Positions 1-12,379 are shown, counted from the stretch's first letter. The stretch: 64,000 nucleotides of DNA from Prunus persica (GCF_000346465.2 NC_034009.1:4142158-4206157), one strand, 5' to 3'. The notes: a model not told the origin generated them from the letters alone. Numbers and translations: made by a program.

Positions 1-50
1 TTTTCCTACTTCAACGAGGAACGCTAGGTTACTGTTAGTGTTTATAGCTC

Positions 51-59
51 TATATAAAT
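51..59 (+). promoter_or_regulatory. TATA box of the SPH remnant at 145
   Basis: TATATAAAT lies 94 bases before the ATG at 145. The intact SPH genes A, C and D have the same TATA-to-ATG spacing (about 95 bases), so this looks like the genuine promoter of the damaged gene that follows. Confidence 0.5.
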
Positions 60-144
60 AAGAGCCTTGTAACCTATGGACAATTAACTTTGATTAATAT
101 CTCTTGCTCCATTCCCATTATTCACATTTTTCAATAGGCCAAAC

Positions 145-578
145 ATGTACCTGTTTCATTTCTTAGTTGGAGGTACCAATTAGCACAGAAGGCTTGGGGA
201 GAAGACATTGTCATAAACCCTCATACAACCACCGTTCGTATTGACAATGCTATTATCGATAGCAAAAACCTCACGGTTGATTGTAAATCCAAGAACGATG
301 ATTTGGGGATTCATGTTACAACCAACAGTCTTTCATACGAGTGGAGTTTGAAGGTTAATTTCTGGGAAACTACACTTTTCTTCTGTCATTTGAGTTTTCA
401 AGACAAATCCAGGGCTGTGTCTGGATCGTTTGAAAAGATGCCCAACATTTGTGTTTGGAGTGTGCAGGAGTCTGGCGCTTATGGCTACAGAGAAACTCGG
501 GCCTCGTTCAATTTGATATTTCCTTTCCATTTAAATAGAGACAAAAATAGAATATTACATATATATATATATATATAG
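145..578 (+). pseudogene. SPH-family (S1 self-incompatibility homologue) gene, frameshifted and 3'-truncated
   Basis: From about 177 the frame encodes an SPH-like domain: a VRI strand, the VDCKS and DDLG motifs, a FWETTLFFC strand and an ICVWSV strand. The only plausible ATG (145) opens a hydrophobic leader in another frame that stops after 12 codons, and the domain frame has a TAG at 135-137, so leader and domain are separated by a frameshift (or, less likely, an unrecognised intron). One of the two cysteines normally found before the ICVW strand is missing. The C-terminus runs into an (AT)n tract, and the stop codon is supplied by the terminal repeat of the MITE at 574. Family members are small secreted proteins of 110-150 residues. 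I read this as a dead member of the cluster; expression of the leaderless 90-145 residue frame cannot be excluded. Confidence 0.7.
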
Positions 579-760
579 TTCCGATCTCTTGGACCACAGA
601 TATCCAAGATATTGTGGTCACCCACCGTTGGATATTAATCCAATGGTTCAAAAAAGTTTTTTAAAAGGAGTGCAAGAGTGAGTGAACTGCTGAATTTACA
701 TCTAATGGTGAGTGACCATAAATCTCTTGAACTCCTGTAGTCCAAGAGATCGGGACTATA
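574..760. mobile_element. 187-bp MITE with 20-bp terminal inverted repeats
   Basis: The left end (574-593) and the reverse complement of the right end (741-760) agree at 19 of 20 bases (TATAGT[T/C]CCGATCTCTTGGA). There is no coding capacity. It inserted into the (AT)n tail of the SPH remnant. A second copy of its right 134 bases lies at 2547-2680, so the virus-like fragment between is bracketed by MITE sequence. Superfamily is not assigned; a TA target duplication is possible but cannot be told apart from the AT repeat. Confidence 0.75.
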
Positions 761-2546
761 CCCAAGGGATGAGAGGGATGGTAGTAAGACCATATTGTTC
801 ACAGAAATTACCTAACTCATATTTGGCTGATTTCCTATCAGACTGTATTTGTCTGCCAATTTTAAAATCAATACACATTTTCATGCCAACTTGGTTGATT
901 GTACTTATAATATTTTCGTATGTCAAACTATCCCAATCTATATGACCTTGTTCATTACTCAGGGTCGTGCGTATTTTATGGGCGAACAAATTTGGAAGAC
1001 CATTAACAAATTTTTCTTTCCAGAAAGACTGATTACTGTCATCTCTAAGCATGACTCTAGAGATGAAGACATCCTTGTACCATCTGAAATCAGACAACTT
1101 GGGACATCTAAGGTTGCTTAGCTGGTCATGTATCCTAGTAGTGGTATTACTAGGAGTTCCAATAAAATGCTCAATTATCTTGTAAAACAAAGTGTTGACT
1201 CCGTCTTCTATACCTTGACCTATTTGTTCGTCAAATATAGGGAGACCATCTTCATTAAGTTTTACAGCATATGTGATTCGATTTTTAGACTCAGGGGTCA
1301 GATGTTTATCCCACCAGTATCTGAGAGTACCGGTAAATCCAGTAACTAACAGGGAAACAATTTCAGACTGTCTGAAACTGTGATTGGTAATGTAACTGTT
1401 GGCAACCATTGACATATGTTGTAACTTATTCAGGATTTCTTGCTCAGAAAGACCATCAATATTCCATTCACACAATTTATCAGAAGAAACTGAAAACTGG
1501 GTTTGGAAGTTTCTTTCTTCAAATTGGATATCTGGAGGTGTTGGCCTAGGGTACCAATTTTTGGTTAAGCTAGTGGGGCTTATGTGTCTATCTAATCGTT
1601 TGATTTTGGGTTCAACTTGGACTTCTAAATTTTTGAAAGCATTTTCTATTTTTGAAATATTACTAGTTTCAGATTCTGTTGTCTCAGACTCAGAGGAGTT
1701 TGCGATTGGAAAAGAATCTAGGGTTTTAAGACCAGATTTTTCACCTTTCTCAGTTTTACTTGGGGTCAACTGCTCTAACATTTCTTCAATTTTCTTCATT
1801 GTGAGTTTTATCCTAAGCGTGGGGCTTGACTTAAGATCCTGGAACTGAACTATTGGTTTTTCAATTTTTATTTTAGACTTAATTTCTGGGGAACTTATCT
1901 TATCTATTTTAGTTTCAATTGTATCTAATTGTTTTCCTATGACAATTAAACTCTGGTTGGTATAATTATTCTGCTCAATTAGTCTTCTATTATCATCATT
2001 ACTTTCAAAAGTTTTAAAGGGGGTAGCAGGTATGAGTGTGTTCTTATGTTCAATGATCATGGTATCAACTGGGGGATGACTGGCTTCAACTACAGACTTG
2101 TCTACCATTTTTCATTTTTCTTTAGTCAAAGTTTTTAACTCATCATTAGGCATATAATGGCTTTCAATAAAATCAAGGTAAAAGATTTCAACTTTGGCTG
2201 ACCGTATGTAATCTTTCCATTCATTAAAGATTTTCTGACGGCTTTCACTAGCAGGGTAGGCTTGGTGATAACTATCTCTCCTGGACTGATTTTTTGGGGC
2301 TTTGAGATGGCAATTTAAGTGTGTCCAATTAATTTCAAATTTTTTATTAATAGTTCTAAGTTGATTGTCGACTGCTGCAAAATTGTCAATTAAGAAGTCA
2401 GATTGTGTTGGTGACTCAGGTGATTCGGACTTATCTTCTTGAACTGGAGCCTTGCCATAACAAGGTTGGGCAACCTGAAAAGATTTTCTCAGGGATTCAA
2501 GTTTGAAATCAATCATGGCTTTTTCTAAATCTAAGTCTCGCTCTAA
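761..2546 (-). pseudogene. Endogenous pararetrovirus-like polyprotein fragment (capsid region)
   Basis: On the minus strand one frame is open from the right border (2546) through 2112, where there is a single in-frame TGA, then restarts at 2108 and runs to 756. The upstream part (at least 134 residues) has charged, helix-like sequence typical of the stretch before the coat region. The downstream 450 residues contain a Lys/Glu-rich low-complexity stretch, then a gag/capsid-like domain with tryptophans around residues 213 and 265-266 (the RYWWDKHL motif). I recognise this as the coat-protein region of plant caulimovirid-type polyproteins found integrated in many genomes; a Ty3-type gag is the alternative. 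The CCHC zinc knuckle, protease, reverse transcriptase and movement domains are absent: the frame ends at the MITE border just where the zinc knuckle would follow. It is a replication-incompetent relic. Confidence 0.6.
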
Positions 2547-2680
2547 GTTGGATATTAATCTAATGGTTCAAAAGAGTTTCTTAAAAGGATTGCAAGAATG
2601 AGTGAACCGTTGAATTTACATCCAACGGTGAGTGACCACAAATCTCTTGGACCCTTGTAGTCCAAAAAATCAGGATATAG
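2547..2680. mobile_element. Partial second MITE copy (right 134 bp)
   Basis: This segment aligns directly with 627-760 of the complete MITE, with scattered substitutions; its outer terminal repeat (2661-2680) is more decayed. It lacks the left 53 bases. Its inner edge abuts the virus-like fragment exactly, so 574-2680 has MITE termini at both outer ends. Confidence 0.7.
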
Positions 2681-5600
2681 TTTACAGGAATGCTGCAAAT
2701 TGTATTGTGGTGCTTATCCTTTTTTTAAGGGTGTTTTTTGATCTAGTTATTTTATAATAAAAAATTCAACCTGGTTATAACGAGTGACATGCATTAGGCG
2801 GCATATTCACTTGTCACTAACTACAAGACATTTTTATTTTTATTTTTAATGAGATAGGGTGGACAAATCCAAAAAGATACGATAATTAACTAGTACATAT
2901 CAAGCGAGGCCTAATAACACCTAAAAATTCATCCTCCAAGAAAACGCTAATTCAAGCAGAGGCCTCATCCAAATAACAAACCCCCAAATCCAAGTTAAAG
3001 CTTCAATTAGCTATACGATCTGCTACAACATTCATTTCTCTGTAAACATGAGCAAGGTGACAGTTGCCAATATGCCTCATAAAAACACAAAAACTCTGAC
3101 TCAACTACAAGACATTTTTCACTTTGTGCTAAATGGTACTGAATTGGAGTATTGGAGCATCTTCAAAGAGGGGATGCAAATTTAGGGATGGAAAGCCTAA
3201 TTTACATCACCGTTTATATTTCCTATAGAAAAAATGAGATGTGAGTTATTTATTTCAATAGGGAGTTTTCAAATTTAAGGAGCTAAGCCAACTAACTCAA
3301 CGAAAAAAGAGTCTTAACTTTAAAAGCTAGTGGTCTTAGATTTGAATTACCGTGGCACTTTAATTGTATGTGCAAGAAACCTCTTTCCCTTTATAATTTA
3401 AACTATTATTTCTATTAAAAACAAAATTAAGGAGTTAAAATTTAGAGTTGGTGGTTTAATTTGTTCTGTCGGATGCCCTTAGCCATTCAATCTCAACTAT
3501 GAGTGACATTGGTGTATGTGGCGCATTCACCAAAAGTCTCCCATGTGCTTCCTTTTGTCGTTGTCCTCTTTTTCAATTTGTGTGATTCGCTATTATAAGA
3601 TGTAAAGTTAAATGTAAATGTGTATTTGTATTTGTATTTTTTTTTTCCATATACCAGGCGGTTTCTTCATTTACATCCTCAATTATTTACATCTGGCTTG
3701 GTGATCCTCTAACTGCAACTACAAGAAGGAACAAATATTTCTTTTAATTAGTTCAATAAATTTGCAAAGTTGGGTACCATACACATTAGTAAAAATACGT
3801 TGAGTTCATGCAAATAAAAAATATTAAATAGACAAATTGACCGTCAGACCAAAAACAAAAAACTAGACAAATTGACCGTCAGACCAAAAATAAAAAACTA
3901 GACAAATTGACCGCGCAAGTTGGATTTGGGATGCTAGTTTCAGCCCAAGAGCAGGAATGGCATGGGCCGAGCTGAGAAAAGCAATGGATATGGGAAAATT
4001 ACCGGGTATTGAATGTTTTTCTCCAACTCCTCTCTTACCATTACTGATTTGATTTCCGACGCTCAGGTCCCCCTTTTCCGGTGACCCGTTGTGGCTCGAT
4101 CATGGAGGCAACATCTTATTTTTTTGTGTTTTTATTTTTATTTTTGTGTTATTTGGGGCCATACTGTTTTAAAGTTTGCGCTTCTTTATGTTATGTTATG
4201 TTATGTTTGGCTCAATTAGTGTAGATCGGGAGATCTAGACTCTACTTTTTGGGGAAGGCTACAATGAGGAGACTAATCCCACCATCAAAATATTTAAAAT
4301 ATTTAAGTCTCATGATTTCTTTACATTTGTTGATGGTGAGATTCCCTCCTCAGATAGCTTCCTCAATTTAAACTCCTCATTATAGTCTCTCCGCTACTTT
4401 CTTTAATTTTAGAACAAGTAATTTGGGAAGAGGGATTTACACAAATATTTATTGGGTGCCTTGTGATTTTAAATTTCTACCCACGTAAGTGAAGGTATCT
4501 ACTTTATTGTTTCCTTAGAAAAGTACAAATTCTGGTTCAATGCAATTTCTCCTTATTGGGCCTTTCCAAGGGCTTTTTTGTCTTCCTCTATTCCGGATGT
4601 CACAATTGATTTTAGATTAAAATCCAGTAATGTCACGTATTATTGTTGAAGTATGTATTAATTTTTAGTTCATACTACATTTAAAGTCCGTACTATTGTT
4701 GAGGTATTATTATTGAGATGAGTAATCAATTGATTTTGGGTCCGATACTTCCACATCAGAGCATGTCACGTCCAACATGTGAAGCCTGTACTATTGAGAT
4801 AAGCACCCAATTGATTTCAGGTTGATTAAACTTGAATGAAAGAGAGTGTGTCCCCATCCAAGTATTTGAAGGCTATATCATTGAGAAGAGTAACTAGAAT
4901 TATGCTGTTATGAGATTGGGAAAAAAAAAACACTGTGAAGGGAACAGTGCATAGATAAAAAGAATGGTTGGAAACCAATTGTTTCTTCTTGATACGGAAA
5001 CAGAAAAAGACTGCAGATGTAGTGCAAGGCATGAATTGTCTCTATCTTCGAAGCACGTAATGGGGATTGAAAATGCCAATGTTGGTTTTGTTGTGACTTT
5101 TGCTTTTGCGCTGATAAGTGATATTCATTTCTCTGGGAGAGATAAACTTGCTTTTGTTCCACTGAGCCAGCCCACGCGGTTTTGAATCGACACACAGCCA
5201 TATCCTCATGATGCTTCTTTAATCCTTTAGTACCAGCACTGCTTCATTAGGACAGCGTACATTCTGCTCACAGTTTTTTCTTCTTCTTATAAAACACACG
5301 GGAGGAATTGTATTTCGAGGAGTTTATGATTACTTGTTTCAAATGTCAATAATAGCTCCTGTTTTGTTTTTTGTTAAAATATAGTATGAGGATTAGGTGA
5401 CACGAAAATAAAACAATTACTCTTTTAAGTCCTGTGTTCGAATCCCCCATTTTCCATTATCACTTGTATGTAAACCTGAAATTATACTATTTGGATTCTG
5501 CCTGCATTGGCTTCTCCATCTTTTTGATATATTTGTTTGATAGATCTTTTGTACAATTTTTCCTCAAAAAGAAAACGAAGTTCCACAGAGGAAGTTTGGG

Positions 5601-5925
5601 AAAGAAAAAAACAAAATTTCCAAACCGACAAAAGGCCTGCCATTAACATTCAGGTAAGCATTACAATTCCAATGCCCTATAGAAAAAAGAATACTATTTT
5701 ATTACATATTGCTTAGAGTAAACTCATAATTTAACCAAAATTGCATTACAGTCGTTTCTAACATAACACAATTCAACTTGGGGTTCCATCTGTGACTTAG
5801 CAAAGCAAAATGGAAATATTTAATTTTAAAAAGGAACCCAAAAACAAAAATACCCTTCAATTTTTTTTTCCAGTAGTCCATGCACTTCGTTAATTATAAT
5901 GAGAACCGTTTCCCAATCATTAATG
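2681..5925. other. Intergenic region without a recognisable gene
   Basis: AT-rich sequence with only short, compositionally unconvincing frames. Minor features: repeats of a 25-30 base unit (GACAAATTGACCG) at about 3830-3912 and a TTATG microsatellite near 4186-4207. I see no transposon termini, RNA gene or conserved protein frame. Confidence 0.5.
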
Positions 5926-6351
5926 TTACCATGAAAAATCTTTTCTCCAGTTTACTTCATCGTTGCTGAAATAGAACCCATCTTCTCTGACCAACCAAGA
6001 ACACTTCCTAAAAGGACCGCACCTCTGTGTATCCCTGGGAGCCTTAAAGGCCTCAAAGCTCCTTCTTGTTCGGTCCCATTTCATTGTACATTTGAAATGG
6101 TCGTTGGTGCCCCAGAAATTGGTCCTCAGACTCCAGCTGAAGTCATCATGCTCCTGAAGCGCACGTCCACCAAGATCACTGTGTTCTGATGCACACCAGA
6201 TGACAAGAGGCAGGGAGGAGTTGTTTGTGAAGCCGTTGATGACTCGAATATCGTATTCGATGCCGTAGAAGTTCTGGGGTTGTAGTATTGACATGAAGAT
6301 CACGAAGGACGCTAGGCCACAGATGAGGAGAATGCTGGTGAGGATCTTCAT
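5926..6351 (-). CDS. SPH-family secreted protein, four-cysteine type (S1 self-incompatibility homologue)
   Basis: Intact 141-residue single-exon ORF, the usual length of the family. Residues 1-24 form a hydrophobic signal peptide (MKILTSILLICGLASFVIF), predicting secretion. The mature domain shows the YDIRVINGF strand, C53 followed by a DLGG motif, the FxWSLRTNFWGT strand, C88, and a CGPFRKCSWLVREDGFY block (C111, C117). These are the four conserved cysteines, expected to form two disulfides in a beta-sandwich fold. A TTTAAAAG TATA-like box sits about 55 bases upstream on the minus strand (6404-6411). It is the only SPH gene here in minus orientation and resembles G and H more than A-F. The family includes the Papaver stigma S determinant, but most members have no known function and none can be assigned here. 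Confidence 0.9.
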   Translation of the reverse strand: MKILTSILLICGLASFVIFMSILQPQNFYGIEYDIRVINGFTNNSSLPLVIWCASEHSDLGGRALQEHDDFSWSLRTNFWGTNDHFKCTMKWDRTRRSFEAFKAPRDTQRCGPFRKCSWLVREDGFYFSNDEVNWRKDFSW

Positions 6352-7590
6352 ATTTTTGTGAAGTGAAGGTAAATATTATGGTGGAAATGATAAATGAGCA
6401 ATGCTTTTAAAGCTAGCCATAAAGAAAAAATCGTTTTCCTACTTGAAATGGTAACGTCATAATGGTATACCAACCTCCACCAAGTATTATACCAAATATA
6501 CAAGTATACAAGATTTTTTTTTCTGTCCTAGGATCAAAGAAAGTAATGTGATATACAACATGGAGAGTGAACCAATATTTTCTCTCTTTTCTAATTCGCG
6601 AGAGGAGAAAGCAAGAGTCGAACTTTTGTTGCAGGTGTAACCGTATATGAATAACTTGCTTAATCAGTATCTAGCCACATCCCTTATGTTTAGTTATTTA
6701 CATGATGTTTGACAGTGGTAGATCTGGATATAATTGGCTTTATAATATTTGAATTATATGAGACTGTGGGGTATATAGGCGACTAATAATGGTTATGCAC
6801 TACGTGAGGTAAGATCATATGTGATATATATAACTTCCCATACTATTTTTGCATTGATGAAAACTTTATCCGTACAACTATGCAAGGCTCCACATGAATA
6901 CCAAACAAATTTAAAGCATGGAAATGTCAATGTCACATCACTTCCCAGCATTTTAGATATTAGCTATTTGTGATTCGGACGCTGCCACACTTCAACGCAG
7001 CAAGCAGATATATTTATTTCTTTTTCAAGATCTTATAATTCAAGTAATTAAAATTATTTATCTACACACTTGAGGTCTTATTTTCGTATCTGACAAAATG
7101 AAAGTGAGGTATCAAATTGAGTTTAACAAACCCAATTAGTTACTTTTTAGCAAACCTAATCTGAATTTTTATGCGACAATCAGGACTGCAAGAAGTAATA
7201 ATTGCGGATTGAAAAAGATCCATCAAACTAAGACCAAGTTGTAGGCTGGTGGCAGTGGATAAACATGAAGAGTAATCTAGCATATCTCAAGTGGTGCCAG
7301 TGGCAGCGTTTTGCTGTTAAAGAGCCGCACATGATAGAATAAGATGTGGTTTTGATCCTTTTGTTGTCCATAGATCTTCTGTATGGCTTAAAGCTAGAAA
7401 TCTAGGCAAAACGACAACAAAGCCTGATATGTAATATTTTTTATTGTTGCCAAAACCTATGATATGTAATCTATGGCAGAAGATTTTCTTTTTGCCTAAC
7501 ATCCCAAGACGATCTTAATTTAGCCACCTTTCCTTTCTAAATATTCTAGGTCAATTGGGTCATGTTGTCGGACTTTTTGCTCTTTTATCA
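6352..7590. other. Intergenic region without a recognisable gene
   Basis: Promoter side of the minus-strand SPH gene, then AT-rich sequence. The short minus-strand frame at 7317-7502 has no family features. I see nothing else supportable. Confidence 0.45.
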
Positions 7591-7599
7591 GCCTTTGCT

Positions 7600-7923
7600 A
7601 GCACTTCAAATCACTTAACAAAAATAAAAAAACGGAAAAGAAGAAAAGCTATAGCACTTGAAATTGGACGTCTCTAAAGTCCAACCCAAGTGTATACGGG
7701 CCTTTGCCTTTCTTTATCTATTTCTTCTGGTTGAGGCCAGTGGGACATTTCTTGATTTCTTCATTTCTTTGGGATGAATTTGTAATGGCCAGCCTATGTA
7801 AAAGTTTTTGGGCTTAAGGGAGACAATTGACCTTGATACCATACTCCTTTAAGTAATAGGATTGGGTTAGCTTAATCCAATCCCATTATTGTTGCTAAAC
7901 AATGAATAGGAATATCATAAAAG
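7600..7923 (+). repeat. Downstream flank of an older SPH tandem unit (copy Z)
   Basis: The sequence matches the regions after SPH-B (about 36200-36960) and SPH-C (41340-42100), including the stretch around AAAGCTATAG and the GGATTGGGTTAGC block. No SPH coding copy precedes it, so that gene was lost or displaced. At about 7812 it has a single TTA where units B and C carry a Tourist-like MITE flanked by TTA, so it is an empty site. The unit continues at 14499 after the LTR element. Confidence 0.65.
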
Positions 7924-8098
7924 TGTTATAAATCAAGAGAGAAAATAGAGAGGGAAATGGAGAGGGAATGAAGAGAATGTTTTGCTCTTCATTCTGATTT
8001 CTCATTCTCTTAGATGTGTGTATTACAATGAAGGGATGAACCCTTTTATAGAAAAAACCTAAGGAACATGTGGGCTCCACAACTAATTGTTTACAACA
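7924..8098 (-). repeat. 3' LTR of the LARD-like element
   Basis: 175 bp, TG...CA ends. Read on the minus strand it has a TATA box followed by a pyrimidine-rich R/U5 region. By eye it matches the right LTR base for base, implying recent insertion. Confidence 0.85.
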
Positions 8099-8110
8099 CT
8101 CCCCCTTGGA
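8099..8110 (-). other. Polypurine tract
   Basis: On the minus strand the bases immediately upstream of the 3' LTR read CCAAGGGGGAG, the expected plus-strand primer position for an LTR element. Confidence 0.7.
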
Positions 8111-8136
8111 GACCTCAAATGATATAGAATATGTCT

Positions 8137-8705
8137 CGTTAAAAACCTTGCCAGTAAAAACCCAGTGGAACAAAAACTGGTCGAAGGGAAAAAGAGTACA
8201 TAACTATGTGTAACATAAAATTCTATGTATATTGACACGCGTGCGACACTGCCTCGTTAAAACCTTGCCAGGAAAAACCCAGTGGGATAAAAAACCTGGA
8301 CGAAGGAAAAAGAGTACAGTGTTTGAAGATCTTTATTGATAGCACGCTCCACCTGATGCTTGGCAAAATATCTTTAAGTCATGTTGTTGATCACCTTTCT
8401 GAACATCGTAGTTAACACTGCTTCTGTGAGTCAATTTTGAGTGACACTGCCTCGTTAAAACCTTGCCAGGAAAAACCCAGTGGGATAAAAACCTGGATGA
8501 AGGAAAAAGAGTACAGTGTATGAAGGTCTTTATAAAAACCATGCTCCCCCTGAAAAATTTAGGACTAGCTTTTGTCCAGTAAGCGACCATAAAAATTTTC
8601 ATAGTATACCCTAAACCCTTGAGCTGCACTGCCTCGTTAAAACCTTACCAGGAAAAACTCAGTGGGATAAAAACCTGGATGAAGGAAAAAGAGTACAGTG
8701 TGAGC
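8137..8705. repeat. Four dispersed copies of a ~75-bp motif inside the LARD-like element
   Basis: Copies at about 8137-8205, 8244-8328, 8441-8528 and 8626-8705 share CCTCGTTAAAACCTTGCCAG, then CCCAGTGGGATAAAAACCTG and AAAAAGAGTACAGTGT. They lie close to the 3' LTR, with unique spacers of about 40-110 bases between. Role unknown; comparable repeats occur in plant retroelement 3' regions. Confidence 0.8.
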
Positions 8706-11010
8706 TGAGCTCTATCTGGTCTAGTATACTTCCGGAAAATCATTAAAGTGTCCAACGGATAATCCTCATAAAAATGCTTCAATACTTTCTTAGTATAAGC
8801 AAGAATCTCGTTGGTATAATGCTCGATCGAGACAAATATTTCATGAATTCTGCAGAATCTTTAATGTGTTGCAATCACATCAATGTACTCACTGAGGTAA
8901 TTTATGCATATTAATATTGAGTACAAATTTTGTGCTTCAAGCACATGTCCTTTAGGGACTTGCTTTATGCAATGATAATCCTCTCAACGGATTTTGTCTA
9001 AAAAGGGATTGAACTTTATGACACATTATATAGCTTTAACCCAGCTATTTATACATCTTTAGGGAATCGCTTCTGGCGATATGCTCTATGCATTTTAATA
9101 ACCCTTAAAGATAATATGTTGGTCTCCGTAATTGTGTAATAAGGGGGGAGCACAATTGAATCTGTAAATATGGAGAAAAACCCAACATTCCTTGTTTCTG
9201 CCAGAAACAGTGTCATACAAAGTATGTATATTCCCTTTTATTCCGAACACCCAAGTATAAATTCAGTATTAACAAATTTTGGGGTTCGTATTATGGGTTT
9301 GTTCTTTCATGTTCATTCTTATTTATAATGGAATTACCTCTGTCCATTTTGGCCAATGATATTGTCGACATTTAATAATTGAACGTGGTTCCAATCAACA
9401 CAGCCCATTGATGATTTGAGTAGCTACTCTAAAAACAAAAAAATTGTCGTTCATCAATTCATGATCAAAAAATGTCATTCATCAATTCATGATCCCACCA
9501 TTCTCATTTGCATGCGCATGCATCAATTATAAGCATTTCTTTGCTTTTGGGTACCCAAGCCACTTCATGGGGCTTTTATTATGTGAGAATGTGGATTATA
9601 ACCTCCAGTGGAGCGTTATTTTACATAGGGCGTGGAAGATCTCCATTTAGGGAGTTGGAACATTTAGAACCCATATATCTGTCATGCTGCAAACATGCCA
9701 CAGATTAATACATACATGTCAATTAATTTCTGGGACTTTAACCTATATTATGGGACTTTAACCCATATAATTTGCTACGCATTAGGCGTGCATAATATCA
9801 ATATTGACATGTTAAAGGATTGTCCTTTCGGGACTTCAATCCATATCATTTGCTACGCAACAGGCGTGCATCATATTGATCACTGCTATACCCATATTCT
9901 GTTCTTATGGGATTTTAATCTGTGGCAGTGTATTATCAATGTATCCAACTTGCAATCTGTAAAATTTGCATTTAATAATTCATGGATACATACAAGCCAT
10001 TCTTTTGGAACAGACTTATCTTCCCATGTGGTTACATTTCAAGATAAAATATCAAATAAGTATATAAGCATATAATAACACAAATATTGCTTACATCCTT
10101 AGGTGGGAGAAACTTTTCTCAAGTATCATTCAAGCTCGTATCGGCCCAGTAAATATAATGTAGCGCTTGATGATCTAGTTATATCCTGCAAGAGCAAAAT
10201 CACAACCCTTTTTTTTTTTTTTTTTTTTTGTCAAAAACAAATAACCCTCAGAGTTACAAAAAGAGAAAAAATGCAAAAAATTGTGATATGGATTGCAAGA
10301 GAAGGTAAGCAATCAAGGAAGGAAGCTGGTGGGAGCAAACAACAAACTCTCATTTCTCCTAGTCTAGAAGGACCTCAGGAGATTGGAGCATAAGGTCGCC
10401 TTCACAGTTCCCTAATGCAGCGGAAACGTGATCAGGGATAGTCTCGCTTCCTGAATGGATGATCAGAGATAGTCTTGCTTCTCGGGCACATTAGGTGCTC
10501 ACTGATAAGAAAAACAAGTAGATATCGCATTGAGAGGGAATTGAGATAGATCAAGTATAGAAATCTGATGTTTCTCATTGAATGTTTTTCTTACTCATGT
10601 CTTCTGCAAAGAAAATTTCGTTAGTAGCACATTTATACACAAATACAATGAATAGGTAGAACCGGTGAATTTCAAATTAACCATAGGAAAATTGCGAGAT
10701 TCTCGGGATACTTTTGATAAAGTAGCTCCGTGAAATCCGCAAAGCAAGATCGGTTTTTGACGAAAATAATATTTTGAAAACGCCGAAAGTGCCGACAAAC
10801 ATTAATGGAGGCCACGTGAAGTTTTGGAATCTGGGAAAGAAAATATGGGGATCCGAAAAGATATTGGGATCCTGAAAAACTGTAGCCATATTTCCTCCTA
10901 TAGATATTGTCTTTGCAAAACTTGATTGGAGCAACTGCGTTGCAATTTAACTTCCTTCATTTTCTGAAACTTTAGTTTTCTCAAGACTTTCTTCGAAAAC
11001 TTTCTTAAAA

Positions 11011-11562
11011 ATGGCTTCCTCTTCTTCCTGCCCAAATTATTTCAATTTGAATGATACTCCCACAACAACCAGTGACGCCCAAGTTTGGCGTCCATCCTTT
11101 GTATCCAAAAATCGTCATCTCACAGTTAATGATTCTGTGATGATGAATGATGCTACTGCTGTCATAGTAGCTAGGAATTGCATTACTCCAATGGATGAAA
11201 TGTTGTTGACAGGGAGATCAGAGGAAGAGGCTATTGATGACTCAATGGCCTTTAGCATTCAGAGTGCTGTTTCTGTTTCTAACATGGCTGATCGTTTGCG
11301 TGCCAGAGCAAACGAGGTTGAGAATTTAACAACTGAAAATTCGTCTCTCCAAAGAATGCTTCATGAGTCTCAACAGGAGGTTGAGAAACTTAAAGGAGAG
11401 AATAATGCCTTGTTGAAACTGGTGAGTTCATACTCTGTTGATACACTGAGAAGGCTAGACATGCTGTAGGTCTCCAATGAAAGAATTTTGGGAGACCATG
11501 AGAGACTCATGGCTAAGCTTAAGAGGCGTCGTCCTCTTCCTTCAGAGGCTTCCGGAACATAA
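11011..11562 (+). CDS. Antisense coiled-coil ORF within the LARD-like element, with an in-frame stop
   Basis: The ATG at 11011 opens a 152-residue frame rich in Ser/Thr/Asn at the N-terminus and ending in a heptad-like segment (residues about 91-140, Leu-rich and charged, around SLQRMLHESQQEVEKLKGEN) predicted to form a coiled coil. After TAG at 11467 the same frame continues for 30 codons with a basic tail (KLKRRRPLP) to TAA at 11560, so the stop may be a recent nonsense mutation or a readthrough site. Strand is opposite to that set by the LTRs and primer site. Codon composition looks protein-like. I do not recognise a family. Antisense ORFs are known from some Ty3/Tat-type plant elements; whether this one is related is unknown. 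Confidence 0.5.
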
Positions 11563-12379
11563 TGTATTTTTATAGATTTTACCGGGCCTGCACCTTCATT
11601 GCAGGAAAAAAAAATCTATCTGTTGTATGTTCCTGTAATAATAATTGCGCACATTCTTAAACTTGCATCTGTGGTTTTTACGTCTTTTCAAAATGACGGT
11701 TTGGAACCTTGTGCCTTATAGGTTCAAATAACCACATCGACTCTCCCAAATTCATCATTCTCTTATGCCAAAGAAATATGTGGCGTACCACAATTTGCAA
11801 TAATACCTCAAGGGTTGTCCATTTAATTGGGAACTTCAGGTTCTCAACACTGTTAGATTTTGAACTTCAGGCCAAAATTACATATGCTCATGGTGTGCAC
11901 ATTTTTACAATTTTCTGTACATATTTCTGGACTTCAAGCCCTTACATAATTGTCCATATTGTGAGGAACTTCTGGCATCTCATTTTAATTGCTCATTCAT
12001 GAGTTTAAGGAACTGCAGGTTCCCTTTTGAATGGTGATAGTTTACCCAAAATGGTAAATATTTATGCATACATCACTATTCATGTATACGGCACTATACA
12101 TATATACAGTACATTTGCCAGTACAGTTATCATCCATGTGTACGGCATTATGAACCAGTACGGTACTGTTACATCATTAAGGAACCCCAGGTCCTTATTT
12201 ACATGTCAAGGATCAAGGACCCTCAAGTCCAATCACATGTTTACAAATATAGTACCGAAGAGACTGCCAGCTCTCATATTGACATCATCATCAAGGATCT
12301 TCAAGTCCTGATATAATTGTATGATGAGGATCAAGGAACTTCTGGTCCTGATCTGCATACTGTAAAAATTCATCATACA

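Noticed and set aside
4826..5201. Overlapping minus-strand ORFs of 68 and 97 codons
   Set aside because: They overlap each other in different frames, with no recognisable domain, promoter or homologous copy in the window.
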